DNA of 64,000 bases. Origin: Flavonifractor hominis (GTDB lineage: Bacteria; Bacillota; Clostridia; Oscillospirales; Oscillospiraceae). The notes under the pieces are model-generated. The model ran no database searches. It worked only from the letters and a program-made list of their open reading frames with translations, and had not been told where the DNA came from. A program made the position numbers and the translations under genes. The stretch lies in assembly GCF_040095835.1 (NCBI RefSeq), contig NZ_JBBMFT010000011.1, positions 1 to 64,000 on the forward strand. Direction: 5' to 3'. Positions 16,127 through 24,843 of this stretch are shown piece after piece. Position 1 is the first letter of the stretch; each line of letters opens with the position of its first letter.

Positions 16127-18412
16127 TCAGCCGCACTTGGAGTAGCCGCAGTCACGGCAGGTGACGCAGCCGCCCTCGTGCTCCAGCTTGGCGCCGCACT
16201 CGGGGCAGAACTTGGCCAGCTTGGCCTCGGCGGGGGTCATGCCCGGCATGGGGCAGGCCTTGGGCGCCGGGGCGATGGGGGCGGGAGCGGGCTCGTGGTT
16301 CTGCTGGGAGACCTTGAGCACCTTCTCCAGGGCCTTGGCGATGGCGTCGGGGCAGGAGGTGACGGGCACGCCCTGCTGGCGCAGGCAGGAGGGGCAGCGG
16401 ATGCCCTTGAGCTGCTGGATGATCTCCTTGGGGTCCATGCCCGAGCGGATGCCCACGCTCACCAGGCGGGCGGTGGCCTCGCTCTGGCTGGGGCAGCCGC
16501 CGGCCCGGCCGGTGTTGGTGAACACCTCGCAGATGCCGTTCTCATCGTAGTTGACGGTGATGTAGAGGTTGCCGCAGCCGATGCGCACCTTCTCGGTAAA
16601 GCCCGTGGTCACCGCCGGACGGGGGCGGGGCTGGATGTGGCCGTAGGCCTCGTGGGGGGGCTGGCACTCCTCGCACACCCGGCCGGAGGACGCCTTGCCG
16701 TCGTTGACCTTGCCGATGTTGAGCACCTGCTCGCTGCGGCTGCCGTCCCGGTAGATGGTGGTGCCCTTGCACCCCAGGGTGTAGGCCAGGCGGTAGACCT
16801 CGGCCACCTCCTCCTTGGTGGCGGAGTTGGGGAAGTTCACCGTCTTGCTCACGGCGTTGTCGGTGTACTCCTGGAAGGCGGCCTGCATCCGCACGTGCCA
16901 GATGGGGGAGACGTCGTGGGCGCAGACGAACACCCGCTTGATGTCCTCGGGGATGCCGTCCACGTGGGCCAGGGAGCCCTGCTCCACGATCTGCTGCATC
17001 AGCGCCTCGGAGTACACCCCGGCCTCCACCAGCTTGTCCTTGAGGATCTGGTTGGTCTCGATGAGGTGGGTGTTGTCCATCACGTTGCGGATGTAGGCGT
17101 AGGCGAACACCGGCTCCACCCCGGAGGACACCCCGGCGATGATGGACAGGGTGCCGGTGGGGGCGATGGTGGTGACGGTGGCGTTGCGGATGGGCTTTCC
17201 GTCCTTGTAGATGCTCTCTTCAAACAGGGGGAAGGCGCCCCGCACCTCGGCCAGGCGCTCGCTCTCCTGGTGGCCGATGGTGTTCACCGTGTCCATGACC
17301 TCCCGGGCCAGGGCCACGCCCTCCTCGCTGTTGTAGGGCACGCCCATGTAGAGCAGCATGTCCGCAAAGCCCATGACTCCCAGGCCGATCTTCCGGGTGG
17401 AGCGGGTCATCTGGTCGATCTCGGGCAGGGGATACTGGTTGACCTCGATGACGTTGTCCAAAAAGTGCACGGCGGTGCGGATGGTCTTTTCCAGCTTGGC
17501 CCGGTCCAGCACCCAGCCGGCCACCGTCTTCATCAGGTGGTTGACCAGGTTGATGGAGCCCAGGTTGCAGCTCTCATAGGGCAGCAGGGGCTGCTCGCCG
17601 CAGGGGTTGGTGGACTCGATCTCCCCCTGGCTGGGCACCGCGTTGTCCCGGTTGAGCCGGTCCAGGAAGATGATGCCCGGCTCGCCGGTCTGCCAGGCGG
17701 AGGTGACGATGGCGTCAAAGACCTCCCGGGCGTTCTTCTGGCCCGTCACCCGGCCGGTGGCCGGGTCCACCAGGTCGTACATGGCGTTGTTCCCCACCGC
17801 CTCCATAAAGGTCTCGGTGATGCCCACCGAGATGTTGAAGTTGGTGATCTCGGTGGTGTCGTTCTTGCAGGTGATGAACTCCATGATGTCCGGGTGGTCC
17901 ACCCGCAGAATGCCCATGTTGGCCCCCCGGCGGGTGCCGCCCTGCTTCACCGCCTCGGTGGCGGCGTTGAACACCTTCATAAAGGAGATGGGGCCGCTGG
18001 CCACCCCGCCGGTGGAGTTCACCGTGGAGCCCTTGGGCCGCAGCCGGGAGAAGGAAAAGCCGGTGCCGCCGCCGCTCTTGTGGATGAGGGCGGCGTTCTT
18101 GATGGCGTCAAAAATGTCCTCCATGGAGTCGGCCACCGGCAGCACGAAGCAGGCCGACAGCTGCCCCAGAGGACGGCCGGCGTTCATCAGCGTGGGGGAG
18201 TTGGGCAGAAAGTCCAGGTTGGTCATCATCTCATAGAACCGGCGGGCGGTGGCCACCACGTCCGCCTTGGGGTCAAAGCGGCGGTCGGCCTCGGCCACGG
18301 CGTTGGCCACGCGGCGGAACAGCCCGTCCACCGTCTCCGTGGGCTGGCCCTGCTCGTCCCGGGCCAGATAACGCCGCTCCAGCACGGCCTTTGCGTTTTC
18401 CGAAATGGGCAT
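16127..18412 (-). CDS. nrdJ: Adenosylcobalamin-dependent (class II) ribonucleoside-diphosphate reductase
   Basis: Reduces ribonucleotides to deoxyribonucleotides using a B12-derived radical. The 761-aa protein shows the substrate-loop block SACFVLPVADSMEDIF, GGGTGFSFSRLRP, the NPCGEQPLLPYESCNLGSINL active-site region and a C-terminal zinc/redox tail with CPECG and CRDCGYSKCG. There is no N-terminal ATP-cone. The start at 18412 follows CGGAGGAGAGATTTTAT; the longer frame crosses the promoter. Its oxygen-independence fits an anaerobe. It is monocistronic. Confidence 0.94.
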   Translation of the reverse strand: MPISENAKAVLERRYLARDEQGQPTETVDGLFRRVANAVAEADRRFDPKADVVATARRFYEMMTNLDFLPNSPTLMNAGRPLGQLSACFVLPVADSMEDIFDAIKNAALIHKSGGGTGFSFSRLRPKGSTVNSTGGVASGPISFMKVFNAATEAVKQGGTRRGANMGILRVDHPDIMEFITCKNDTTEITNFNISVGITETFMEAVGNNAMYDLVDPATGRVTGQKNAREVFDAIVTSAWQTGEPGIIFLDRLNRDNAVPSQGEIESTNPCGEQPLLPYESCNLGSINLVNHLMKTVAGWVLDRAKLEKTIRTAVHFLDNVIEVNQYPLPEIDQMTRSTRKIGLGVMGFADMLLYMGVPYNSEEGVALAREVMDTVNTIGHQESERLAEVRGAFPLFEESIYKDGKPIRNATVTTIAPTGTLSIIAGVSSGVEPVFAYAYIRNVMDNTHLIETNQILKDKLVEAGVYSEALMQQIVEQGSLAHVDGIPEDIKRVFVCAHDVSPIWHVRMQAAFQEYTDNAVSKTVNFPNSATKEEVAEVYRLAYTLGCKGTTIYRDGSRSEQVLNIGKVNDGKASSGRVCEECQPPHEAYGHIQPRPRPAVTTGFTEKVRIGCGNLYITVNYDENGICEVFTNTGRAGGCPSQSEATARLVSVGIRSGMDPKEIIQQLKGIRCPSCLRQQGVPVTSCPDAIAKALEKVLKVSQQNHEPAPAPIAPAPKACPMPGMTPAEAKLAKFCPECGAKLEHEGGCVTCRDCGYSKCG

Positions 18413-18449
18413 ATAAAATCTCTCCTCCGAGTCAATTTCAGCACAAGAT

Positions 18450-18478
18450 ATTGTACCCGCGCGGAGAGGGCTTGTCAA
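18450..18478 (-). promoter_or_regulatory. Promoter of nrdJ
   Basis: TTGACA, 17-base spacer, TACAAT on the minus strand, 38 bases upstream of the chosen start. Confidence 0.75.
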
Positions 18479-18489
18479 CATTTCGTTTC

Positions 18490-18518
18490 TTGTGGAAATG
18501 AGAAAAAATTGGTATAAT
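18490..18518 (+). promoter_or_regulatory. Promoter of the CPBP protease gene
   Basis: TTGTGG, 17-base spacer, consensus TATAAT, divergent from the nrdJ promoter. Confidence 0.65.
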
Positions 18519-18546
18519 GAGTGCAAACTCTTTGGGAGGCGGCGGA

Positions 18547-19473
18547 ATGGGACGCAGACTGACATTGGAAGAGGTGCAGGCACGGCAGAGCTTTTCCCGC
18601 ATGGGCTGGGCCCTGGCGGCCCAGATGGGGAGCATGCTGGCCACCCAGGTGGTCCTGACGCTGGCGGCCATGCTGCTCTGCCCCGAGGTGACGGGGCAGC
18701 CCGTGTTTTTGTGGGCAGTGACCGCCCTGTCGGCCTACGGGGTGGGCTTCCCCGTGTTTTGCCTGGTGCTGCGGGGCACGCCCGCCCCGGCCCGGCCGGC
18801 CCCCCGGCCCATGGGGCCCCTGGAGCTGCTGAAGATGCTGGCCGGGGCGCTGTGCGCCCTGTACCTGACCAATTTCCTCACCCTGCAGATCATCCAGGCC
18901 CTGGGCTACCTGCTGGGGACCACGCCGGTCAACCCGGTGGAGCAGACCACCGAGTACCCCCTGGTCCTCAACCTGGTGCTGGGCTGCCTCATCGCGCCGG
19001 TGTGTGAGGAGCTCATGTTCCGCCGGATGCTGCTGGAGCGGCTGCGCCCCTGGGGGGAGGGCTTCGCCGTGGTGGCCAGCGCCCTGTGCTTCGGGCTGTT
19101 CCACGGCAACCTGAGCCAGTTCTTCTATTCCACGGCGGTGGGCATCGTGCTGGGGATCGCGGCGGTGCGCAGCGGCAGTCTGTGGCAGTGCATGCTGCTC
19201 CACGCCGCCCTCAACGCCGTCTCGGTGGGCCTGGTGCCCCTGATGGAGATGCTGGGGTCCACGGGAGAGCTGGTGGTGGCCGGGGTGGTCATGTTCTCCA
19301 TCCTGGTGGGCGGGTTCTGCCTGCGCTCGCTGTACCGGCACCTCCAGTTCCAGCCCGCCCGGCCCGACCTGCCCGCCGAAGGGCGGTGGGGCCTGTTCCT
19401 GGGCAGCCCGGGAATGATCGGCTTCTGCCTGCTGTGGGGGATGCTCAGCGCCACCTACCTCATTCAGGGATAG
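18547..19473 (+). CDS. CPBP-family intramembrane glutamic endopeptidase
   Basis: Integral membrane protease of the CAAX/ABI (CPBP) family, 308 aa with about eight hydrophobic segments. The catalytic pattern is visible: CEELMFRRMLLERL, then the His motif GLFHGNLSQF and a second His in LLHAALNAV. Substrates are unknown. The start at 18547 follows GGGAGGCGGCGGA; an earlier in-frame ATG lies within the -10 box. It converges with the polysaccharide deacetylase gene, overlapping by 10 bases. Confidence 0.87.
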   Translation: MGRRLTLEEVQARQSFSRMGWALAAQMGSMLATQVVLTLAAMLLCPEVTGQPVFLWAVTALSAYGVGFPVFCLVLRGTPAPARPAPRPMGPLELLKMLAGALCALYLTNFLTLQIIQALGYLLGTTPVNPVEQTTEYPLVLNLVLGCLIAPVCEELMFRRMLLERLRPWGEGFAVVASALCFGLFHGNLSQFFYSTAVGIVLGIAAVRSGSLWQCMLLHAALNAVSVGLVPLMEMLGSTGELVVAGVVMFSILVGGFCLRSLYRHLQFQPARPDLPAEGRWGLFLGSPGMIGFCLLWGMLSATYLIQG

Positions 19474-20183
19474 GCGTTGGAGTAGACCTGCCCCGCCTCC
19501 AGGGGCAGGGAGCGGGCGGCGAAGAGCTCGTCCACCGTGCAGAAGAGATAGCCCTGGGCGTGGAGCTGATCCACGATCTCCAGGGCGGCGTCCACCGACT
19601 CGGGATAGATGTCGTGCATCAGGATGATGCTCCCGTCCCGGCAGGCTGACACCACCGCCTGCACCACCCGGTCGGCGTCCCGGTCCTTCCAGTCCTCCGG
19701 GTCCACCGACCACAGGATGATGGGGCACCCCGCCCACTGCTTCACGCTCTCGTCCAGCAGGCCGTAGGGCGGGCGCAGCAGAAAGTCGTTGTGGCCCAGC
19801 GTCTGCTTGAGCAGCGCCCGGGTGGTGTCCACCTGGGCGCTGAAGTCTGCATGGTTGAGCTCGGTGAGCTCCACGTGGTCGAAGGTGTGGATGCCGATCT
19901 GGTGCCCCTCCCGGTCCATGCGCTGCACCACGTCCTGCTGGTATTCCACCTGGGAGCCGATGAGGAAAAAGGTGGCGTGCACCCCCCGCTGGGCCAGCCC
20001 GTCCAGCAGGCGGGTGGTGGTGGCGCGGCGGGGGCCGTCGTCAAAGGTCAGGGCCACCAGCTTGGGCTCCTCCGGCAGCTCCACCACCGCGTCCACCGTC
20101 CGGGCCGGGCCGCACCCGGCCAGCGCAACAAAAAACAGCAGCGCGGGCCAGAGGGCCGCGCGCCGCCGGAAAATCTGCTTCAT
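19464..20183 (-). CDS. NodB-type polysaccharide deacetylase lipoprotein
   Basis: 239 aa. A lipoprotein signal peptide with lipobox ALAGC (about residue 24) precedes a NodB homology domain. Motifs are TFDDGP (metal Asp), HTFDHVEL (metal His pair), RPPYG, and a late LMHDIY. It probably N-deacetylates peptidoglycan or another surface glycan outside the membrane, which in related bacteria affects lysozyme sensitivity or spore cortex. The exact substrate is not determinable here. Confidence 0.88.
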   Translation of the reverse strand: MKQIFRRRAALWPALLFFVALAGCGPARTVDAVVELPEEPKLVALTFDDGPRRATTTRLLDGLAQRGVHATFFLIGSQVEYQQDVVQRMDREGHQIGIHTFDHVELTELNHADFSAQVDTTRALLKQTLGHNDFLLRPPYGLLDESVKQWAGCPIILWSVDPEDWKDRDADRVVQAVVSACRDGSIILMHDIYPESVDAALEIVDQLHAQGYLFCTVDELFAARSLPLEAGQVYSNAYP

Positions 20184-20258
20184 CCCATCCGCCGCCTTTC
20201 TCCACGCCGTTTGTGCTAGTATGTGCGGCGCCGGGAGGGATTTACGCTGTAAAAATTG

Positions 20259-20936
20259 TCATTGCGCCCGGGGGTCCGGGTCGCTCGAAACCGAGAGCAG
20301 GTAGTCGTAGTAGGGCAGCAGGAAGTCGTACCCCTCCAGCAGCAGCTCCACCAGCTCATGGCTGCGGAGCACCGGCTCGTGGGGGGCGTCGTGGGAGAGA
20401 GCCAGGTTCTTTTTGTTGTACCAGGGGGCCAGCAGGGGCGAGGGGGCCGGCTTGGGGCGCTTGTAGTCCTCCCCCTCCAGGGCAAAGCGGTCCTGGGCGG
20501 CAAAGCGCCGGGCCAGACGCTCCATGGGGGCCGGGTCCCGGTCCATGCGGGCACGGAACTTGGCCATGGTCACCGCCGGCGCCTGCCAGAAGCCCATGCC
20601 GCAGGACCAGCCCTCCGGGGCCAGCTCGAACCAGAACACCGGCTCGGCACAGCCCTCCTCATGGGGGCGCACCAGGCTCAGCCACAGATGGTCCTTGTAG
20701 GGCCCCCGGCCGAAGAGCCGCCGGGCGTCCCGGTAGATGCGGGAGACCTTGCAGACCAGCGGCCGGTCGGGGTGGCGGTCGGTGAAGCCGGCGTACACCT
20801 CGTCGGCCAGGGCCTTCATGGGCTGCTGGAAGTGGAGCTGGTACTCCTGCTTGTGGGCCTCAAACCAGGTCCGGTCGTTGTTGAAGCGGATGCCCCACAT
20901 GAAATCCACGGTGGCATCGGAAAAACCTTGAAACAT
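20259..20936 (-). CDS. DUF2461 family protein
   Basis: About 225 aa matching the DUF2461 pattern, with NNDRTWFEAHKQEY near the N-terminus and KVSRIYRDARRLFGRGPYKDH centrally. Its function is unknown. The start at 20936 gives proper spacing to AAAGGAG; an ATG 6 bases earlier is too close to it. Confidence 0.82.
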   Translation of the reverse strand: MFQGFSDATVDFMWGIRFNNDRTWFEAHKQEYQLHFQQPMKALADEVYAGFTDRHPDRPLVCKVSRIYRDARRLFGRGPYKDHLWLSLVRPHEEGCAEPVFWFELAPEGWSCGMGFWQAPAVTMAKFRARMDRDPAPMERLARRFAAQDRFALEGEDYKRPKPAPSPLLAPWYNKKNLALSHDAPHEPVLRSHELVELLLEGYDFLLPYYDYLLSVSSDPDPRAQ

Positions 20937-20961
20937 GGACATGCTCCTTTGTCTGACACAG

Positions 20962-20992
20962 CAGGGCCCCCCGCCCGGAGCGGGGGGCCCTG
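20962..20992 (-). terminator. Hairpin after the VanW gene
   Basis: A 12-bp perfect CAGGGCCCCCCG stem lies between the VanW stop and the DUF2461 gene. No strong T-tract follows on the minus strand. Confidence 0.45.
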
Positions 20993-21002
20993 TTTGCTGC
21001 GG

Positions 21003-22907
21003 TTATGGGGTAGGGGAGGCGGCGGTCTCCACCGGCTCCATGCCTGGGCCGGAGGAGGTGGCCGGTGTGGCCTCCGGCGTGGCCGTGGCTGCCGGCGTCG
21101 GCGTAGCCTCCGGCGTGGCTGTGGCTGCCGGGGTCGGCGTAGCTGCCGGGGTGGGGGTTGCCGCCGGGGTAGCGGTGGCCTCCGGAGTCGTGGTGGCCGA
21201 AGGCGTGGGGGTCGCCGCCGGGGTCGGCGTAGCCGCCGGTGTGGGCGTGGCCGTGGGCGTCAGGGTCTGCAGGCCGGTGGCCGGGTCGATGCCCCACAGG
21301 GCCGCGTCGGCCGGGTTGTAGAAGTAGACCGCGTCCCGGGCCGAGAAGGTGTCCACATGGATGACGGTGTCGCTGATGACGTTGCCGTTGGCGTCCCGCA
21401 GGCGCTGGTGGACCTCCACCTTCTTGCCGGTATAGGCCGTCCGCTCCGGGTCCTTCTGGGGCTTGGAGCCCTGGGGGACCGAGCTGTTGGGCTCATAGAG
21501 GGTCTTGGGCTGGATGGTGCTCAGCACCACCGAATAGGGGTCGCCGTAGATGCCGGTGGTGTTGGTGCCGTAGATGGTCACGTTGCAGTAGCGCACGCCG
21601 CTGCTGGTCTTGGTGAGGGACGCCTCGATCTTGATGGGGTAATCGGTGTTGTTCTTGAACTTGAAGTCCAGCGAGTCGCTGTACACCGTGGCGTCCAGTC
21701 CGGGATAGGGCAGGTAGCCCACGTCGTACTTGTGCTTGGTGCGCTCCACCGTCTCCAGGTTGGCCTTCAGGGTGGTGTAGTAGATGGTGGAGGAGAGCTG
21801 GCACACGCCGCCGGCCCAGGTGTCGCTGGTCTTGCCGCTGACGTAGGCGCCCGCCTTCTCATATCCGCCGGCCTGGGAATAGGGGCCGCACAGCTCGTTG
21901 TAGGAAAAGACCTCCCCGGGCAGCAGGATGGTGCCGTTCACCCGCTGGCAGGCCAGATCCACGTTGTGCCAGCGGGAGGAACCGCCCGCCGTCCGGGTGG
22001 AGGACTTGCCCAGCACGTCCTTGAAGAGGTTGGCCTCCAGATCCGCGGTGGTGATCTTGGGCTCCTCCAGGGTGACGGGCACCTCCACATCAGTGCCCTC
22101 CTCCGCCGCGTCCACCAGATCCTTGGCCTGCTCGGCCGAGAACGTCACGCCGGTGACCGAGGCGACGATCTGCTTGGTCTCCTTATCTAAGTAGGCGTCG
22201 GCGGGCTCGGTGCAGATCGCGTCGTGGATGGCGTCAAAGTCCGGGTCGGCCGGAGGGGCGGTGGTGACCTGGGCCTCGATGGGCTCCAGCGCGCCGGTGT
22301 CCCCCTCCAGAAGCAGCTGCTCCAGCTGCTCGGTCAGGCGGGTAGTCAGATCGGCGGTGTCGATGGTGCGCCCGGTGACTCCCTTGTGGAAAATCAGCTG
22401 GTTGTCGGTAAAGTCCCAGGTGGTCTGAGCCTCCGGGTCGGAGCACTCCTCCACCGCCTGCTCCACCGCAGCGGGGGTGCCCTGGAAGGAGAGGGGCACC
22501 TGGTAGCGCCCGCCCCCGGCCAGAGCGGTCAGATACCGCAGGCCCCGGCCCAGAAAGCCGGTGAACTGGTCATTGGCGGCCTGCTCCACCGCCGCGTCCA
22601 CGTCGGCCACGGCGTCGCCGCCCGACTGGGTATATTCCTTCCCTTCACAGGTAAAGCTTACGCTCAGCCCCGCCAGCCGCTGGGGCAGCTGGGCGCTGAG
22701 GGTCTCGGCCGCCTGCTGGGCGGTCTGGCCGCTCACGTCCACCCCGCCGATCACCGTGTGGGGCAAAAAGCTCCCGCTCCCGGCCAGGGCGCACAGGCCC
22801 GCATAGCCCGCCGCCGCCACCAGGACCAGGGCCAAAAGCACGATCAGGATCACCCGACCGCCCCGGCCCGCCTTGCCGGCGACCCGTTTTCCATCCCGTT
22901 TTTCCAT
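21003..22907 (-). CDS. VanW-family surface protein with Thr/Pro-rich C-terminal tail
   Basis: 634 aa. A basic N-terminus and transmembrane anchor (about residues 18-42) precede YoaR-type putative peptidoglycan-binding repeats (about 50-330). A VanW domain follows (about 340-480, including LACQRVNGTILLPGEVFSYN and GGVCQLSSTIY), then a G5-like segment and a Pro/Thr/Ala tail of about 85 residues. The family sits in vancomycin clusters but is widespread without resistance, and its function is unresolved. The start at 22907 has 9-base spacing to GGGAG; 22913 is an alternative. Confidence 0.87.
   Translation of the reverse strand: MEKRDGKRVAGKAGRGGRVILIVLLALVLVAAAGYAGLCALAGSGSFLPHTVIGGVDVSGQTAQQAAETLSAQLPQRLAGLSVSFTCEGKEYTQSGGDAVADVDAAVEQAANDQFTGFLGRGLRYLTALAGGGRYQVPLSFQGTPAAVEQAVEECSDPEAQTTWDFTDNQLIFHKGVTGRTIDTADLTTRLTEQLEQLLLEGDTGALEPIEAQVTTAPPADPDFDAIHDAICTEPADAYLDKETKQIVASVTGVTFSAEQAKDLVDAAEEGTDVEVPVTLEEPKITTADLEANLFKDVLGKSSTRTAGGSSRWHNVDLACQRVNGTILLPGEVFSYNELCGPYSQAGGYEKAGAYVSGKTSDTWAGGVCQLSSTIYYTTLKANLETVERTKHKYDVGYLPYPGLDATVYSDSLDFKFKNNTDYPIKIEASLTKTSSGVRYCNVTIYGTNTTGIYGDPYSVVLSTIQPKTLYEPNSSVPQGSKPQKDPERTAYTGKKVEVHQRLRDANGNVISDTVIHVDTFSARDAVYFYNPADAALWGIDPATGLQTLTPTATPTPAATPTPAATPTPSATTTPEATATPAATPTPAATPTPAATATPEATPTPAATATPEATPATSSGPGMEPVETAASPTP
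21006..21265 (-). repeat. Degenerate tandem repeat coding for the Thr-Pro-Ala-Ala-rich tail of VanW
   Basis: Short in-frame units coding for (T/A)-P-(A/E)-A-T repeats, about 260 bases. Such tracts vary in length by slippage and probably span the cell wall. Confidence 0.7.
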
Positions 22908-22988
22908 GCACATCAACTCCCAACATCCAGGGGATGCAAACGTTCCATTTTTTCCCGCACCTCCCGGCGGGAGGTTGCAGTTGTCCCT

Positions 22989-23017
22989 ATTATAGGGCGT
23001 TCCGCGGCAAAATGCAA
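22989..23017 (-). promoter_or_regulatory. Promoter of the VanW gene
   Basis: TTGCAT, 17-base spacer, TATAAT on the minus strand. Confidence 0.65.
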
Positions 23018-23053
23018 TTACAGAACGGTAACATGCCCATCGAAGGAAAACGC

Positions 23054-23082
23054 TTTACACCGCGCCCATTTGGCGGTATGAT
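23054..23082 (+). promoter_or_regulatory. Promoter of the XpaC-family gene
   Basis: TTTACA, 17-base spacer, TATGAT, followed by a leader of about 125 bases. Confidence 0.55.
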
Positions 23083-23147
23083 AACAGAGTACGCAAAGAG
23101 ATACCACTTCATCTTTCATGTTTTTTAAAGAAGTTATTCAGCAAAAC

Positions 23148-23167
23148 TTTAACACTTCTGTGTTAAA
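23148..23167 (+). promoter_or_regulatory. Inverted repeat, possible operator or leader hairpin
   Basis: A perfect 8-bp inverted repeat (TTTAACAC, 4-base gap, GTGTTAAA) in the leader of the XpaC-family gene. It is AT-rich against a GC-rich background. The binding factor is unknown. Confidence 0.4.
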
Positions 23168-23213
23168 ATCACAGTTAGACGGACAGACCTCGGGAAGGGG
23201 AGGGGTACCATAC

Positions 23214-24323
23214 ATGGCATATTACGACAATCCGAACCGGAACGATTCCGGGGATCTCATCTACTGGATCGTGACCATCGTCCTGCTGGTCAGCATCTGG
23301 CCGGTGGGACTTTTCCTGCTGCTGCGCAAGCTGATGGGCGGAGGCCGGCGGCGCAAACATCCCTATGACATCCGCCGGGAGAGCGCCGGGCCGGTCCCGG
23401 GCACCCAGGGCATGGGGCGCGGCCCCGCCCGGCAGAAGACCCCGGCGATGAGCGGCAAGCCGGGCAAGGGCCTCACGGTGGCGGGCATCGTGGTGGCGGT
23501 GATCTTCGGCATCGCCCTGACCAGCCTGCCGGCGGTGGCCCTGAGCGAGGGGCTGATTCAGGCTCTGGCCATCATGTCCCCGGTGATCGGCTTTTTCTGC
23601 GGCGGCCTGGCCATGATCTGGGCGGGCACCCAGCGCAGCAAGAAGGCCCGGCGCTTCCGCAAGTACCTGGCCCTTATCGGCCGGCGGGAGAGCATCTCCA
23701 TCACCACCCTGGCCCAGGCCATGCCCGTGTCGGTACACAAGGCCTGTGACGATCTGCAGGAGATGCTGGACAGCGGCATCCTGGAGGCCGGGTATCTGGA
23801 TATGTCCACCGGGCGGCTCATCCTCAGCGACGAGGGCCTGCCCGAGGAGGAGCCCCCCGCCCCCCAGAGCGAGGAGGACGAGGAGGAAACCCTGGACATG
23901 AGCGACGACAACGCGGTGCTGGGGGAGATCCGCCGGCTCAACGACGACATCGACGACCCGGTGATGAGCCGCAAGATCGACCGCATCGGGGAGATCACCG
24001 GCAAGATCTTCGCCTACCAGAAGCAGAACCCCGGCCGGGCCGGACAGCTGAACAGTTTTCTGAGCTACTACCTGCCCACCACCCTGAAGATCCTGCGGGC
24101 CTATGCCCGCATGGAAGAACAGGGCGTGGAGGGGGAGAACATCCGCTCGGCCAAGGAGCGCATCGAGGGTATGATGGACAAAGTGGTGGAGGGCTTTGAA
24201 AAGCAGCTGGACCGCCTGTTCCAGGACGACGCCATGGACATCGCCACCGACGTGCAGGTGCTGGAGCGGATGCTGGAAAAGGACGGCCTCTCCGGCGGCG
24301 GCGGTATGACCCTGGGGGGCTGA
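23214..24323 (+). CDS. XpaC-like (5-bromo-4-chloroindolyl phosphate hydrolysis) family membrane protein
   Basis: 369 aa with an N-terminal transmembrane helix (about 15-40), a basic Gly-rich loop, two more membrane helices (about 85-130), a winged-helix-like segment (TLAQAMPVSVHKACDDLQEM) and a C-terminal helical XpaC region (about 265-360, LNSFLSYYLPTTLKILRAYARM). The historical name comes from a Bacillus plate phenotype; XpaC partners are often TelA-like toxic-anion proteins, but none is adjacent here. The start follows GGGGAGGGGTACCATAC. Confidence 0.78.
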   Translation: MAYYDNPNRNDSGDLIYWIVTIVLLVSIWPVGLFLLLRKLMGGGRRRKHPYDIRRESAGPVPGTQGMGRGPARQKTPAMSGKPGKGLTVAGIVVAVIFGIALTSLPAVALSEGLIQALAIMSPVIGFFCGGLAMIWAGTQRSKKARRFRKYLALIGRRESISITTLAQAMPVSVHKACDDLQEMLDSGILEAGYLDMSTGRLILSDEGLPEEEPPAPQSEEDEEETLDMSDDNAVLGEIRRLNDDIDDPVMSRKIDRIGEITGKIFAYQKQNPGRAGQLNSFLSYYLPTTLKILRAYARMEEQGVEGENIRSAKERIEGMMDKVVEGFEKQLDRLFQDDAMDIATDVQVLERMLEKDGLSGGGGMTLGG

Positions 24324-24341
24324 CACGACCTATAAAAGAGC

Positions 24342-24377
24342 AAAAGCGGCGCGGCCCACGGGGCCGCGCCGCTTTTT
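24342..24377 (+). terminator. Terminator after the XpaC-family gene
   Basis: A 16-bp stem (AAAAGCGGCGCGGCCC arm, 3-base loop) ending in a T run. Confidence 0.85.
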
Positions 24378-24450
24378 GGTCCGGCTGGGAGAACTTCACA
24401 AACTGTTCATGACAGGGTCAAAAACGGTCCACCATTGCCGGGCGGGGAAG

Positions 24451-24660
24451 TGCTATTCTATAACCACAGCCGAGGAACACGAAAAAAAGATCCGCTGCCG
24501 GGAGCGTGCGAGGAAAAATGCCATCCAGAGCGTGCTCAAACCACCGGAAGATCTTTTCACTGCCCCCGGGCTGAGGGGGCAGACAAACAACAACACGCGG
24601 CCGCGTGTGAGAATAGATCAAAAACGACCCGGGAAGCGGCAAGCTCCCGGGTCGTTTTTT
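24451..24660 (+). ncRNA. Candidate small RNA transcription unit (unrecognised)
   Basis: This gene-free stretch has an extended -10 (TGC-TATTCT at 24451-24459) and ends in a strong terminator (AAACGACCCGGGA stem, then TTTTTT, 24622-24660). A transcript of about 190 bases would result, containing internal hairpins with a CTGCCCCC arm (from about 24562) and a CACGCG arm (from about 24595). No open reading frame with a ribosome site is visible and the -35 box is weak. Its length resembles 6S RNA, but I could not establish the 6S fold. Confidence 0.33.
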
Positions 24661-24703
24661 CGTTGCGGATCAGGCCCCACAGGCGTGAAGCAAATCCAGA
24701 TTG

Positions 24704-24736
24704 GTTTTCCCCGGCGACATGTGCGTCGGGGAAAAC
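24704..24736. other. Long intergenic hairpin
   Basis: 13-bp stem (GTTTTCCCCGGCG with CGTCGGGGAAAAC, one wobble) around a 7-base loop, between the candidate RNA and the ackA terminator. Purpose unknown; possibly a second minus-strand terminator. Confidence 0.5.
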
Positions 24737-24810
24737 ACCTCTCAGCCCGCAAGTGTGGAATGTGGCCGCCGGCGGCGGACCATTCTGCGCGCGGCGGGCT
24801 GCATCTGACT

Positions 24811-24837
24811 CGGAAAAGCGGCGCAGCCGCTTTTCCG
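24811..24837 (-). terminator. Terminator of ackA
   Basis: A perfect 12-bp CGGAAAAGCGGC stem with a 3-base loop, directly after the ackA stop. Confidence 0.6.
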
Positions 24838-24843
24838 ACAGTC

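Noticed and set aside
15833..18517. Plus-strand open frame of 894 codons opposite nrdJ
   Set aside because: Opposite a full-length reductase with intact motifs; composition is typical of an antisense shadow.
21006..21265. CRISPR-like array
   Set aside because: In-frame degenerate Thr/Pro/Ala coding repeats without unique spacers; no cas genes anywhere in the window.
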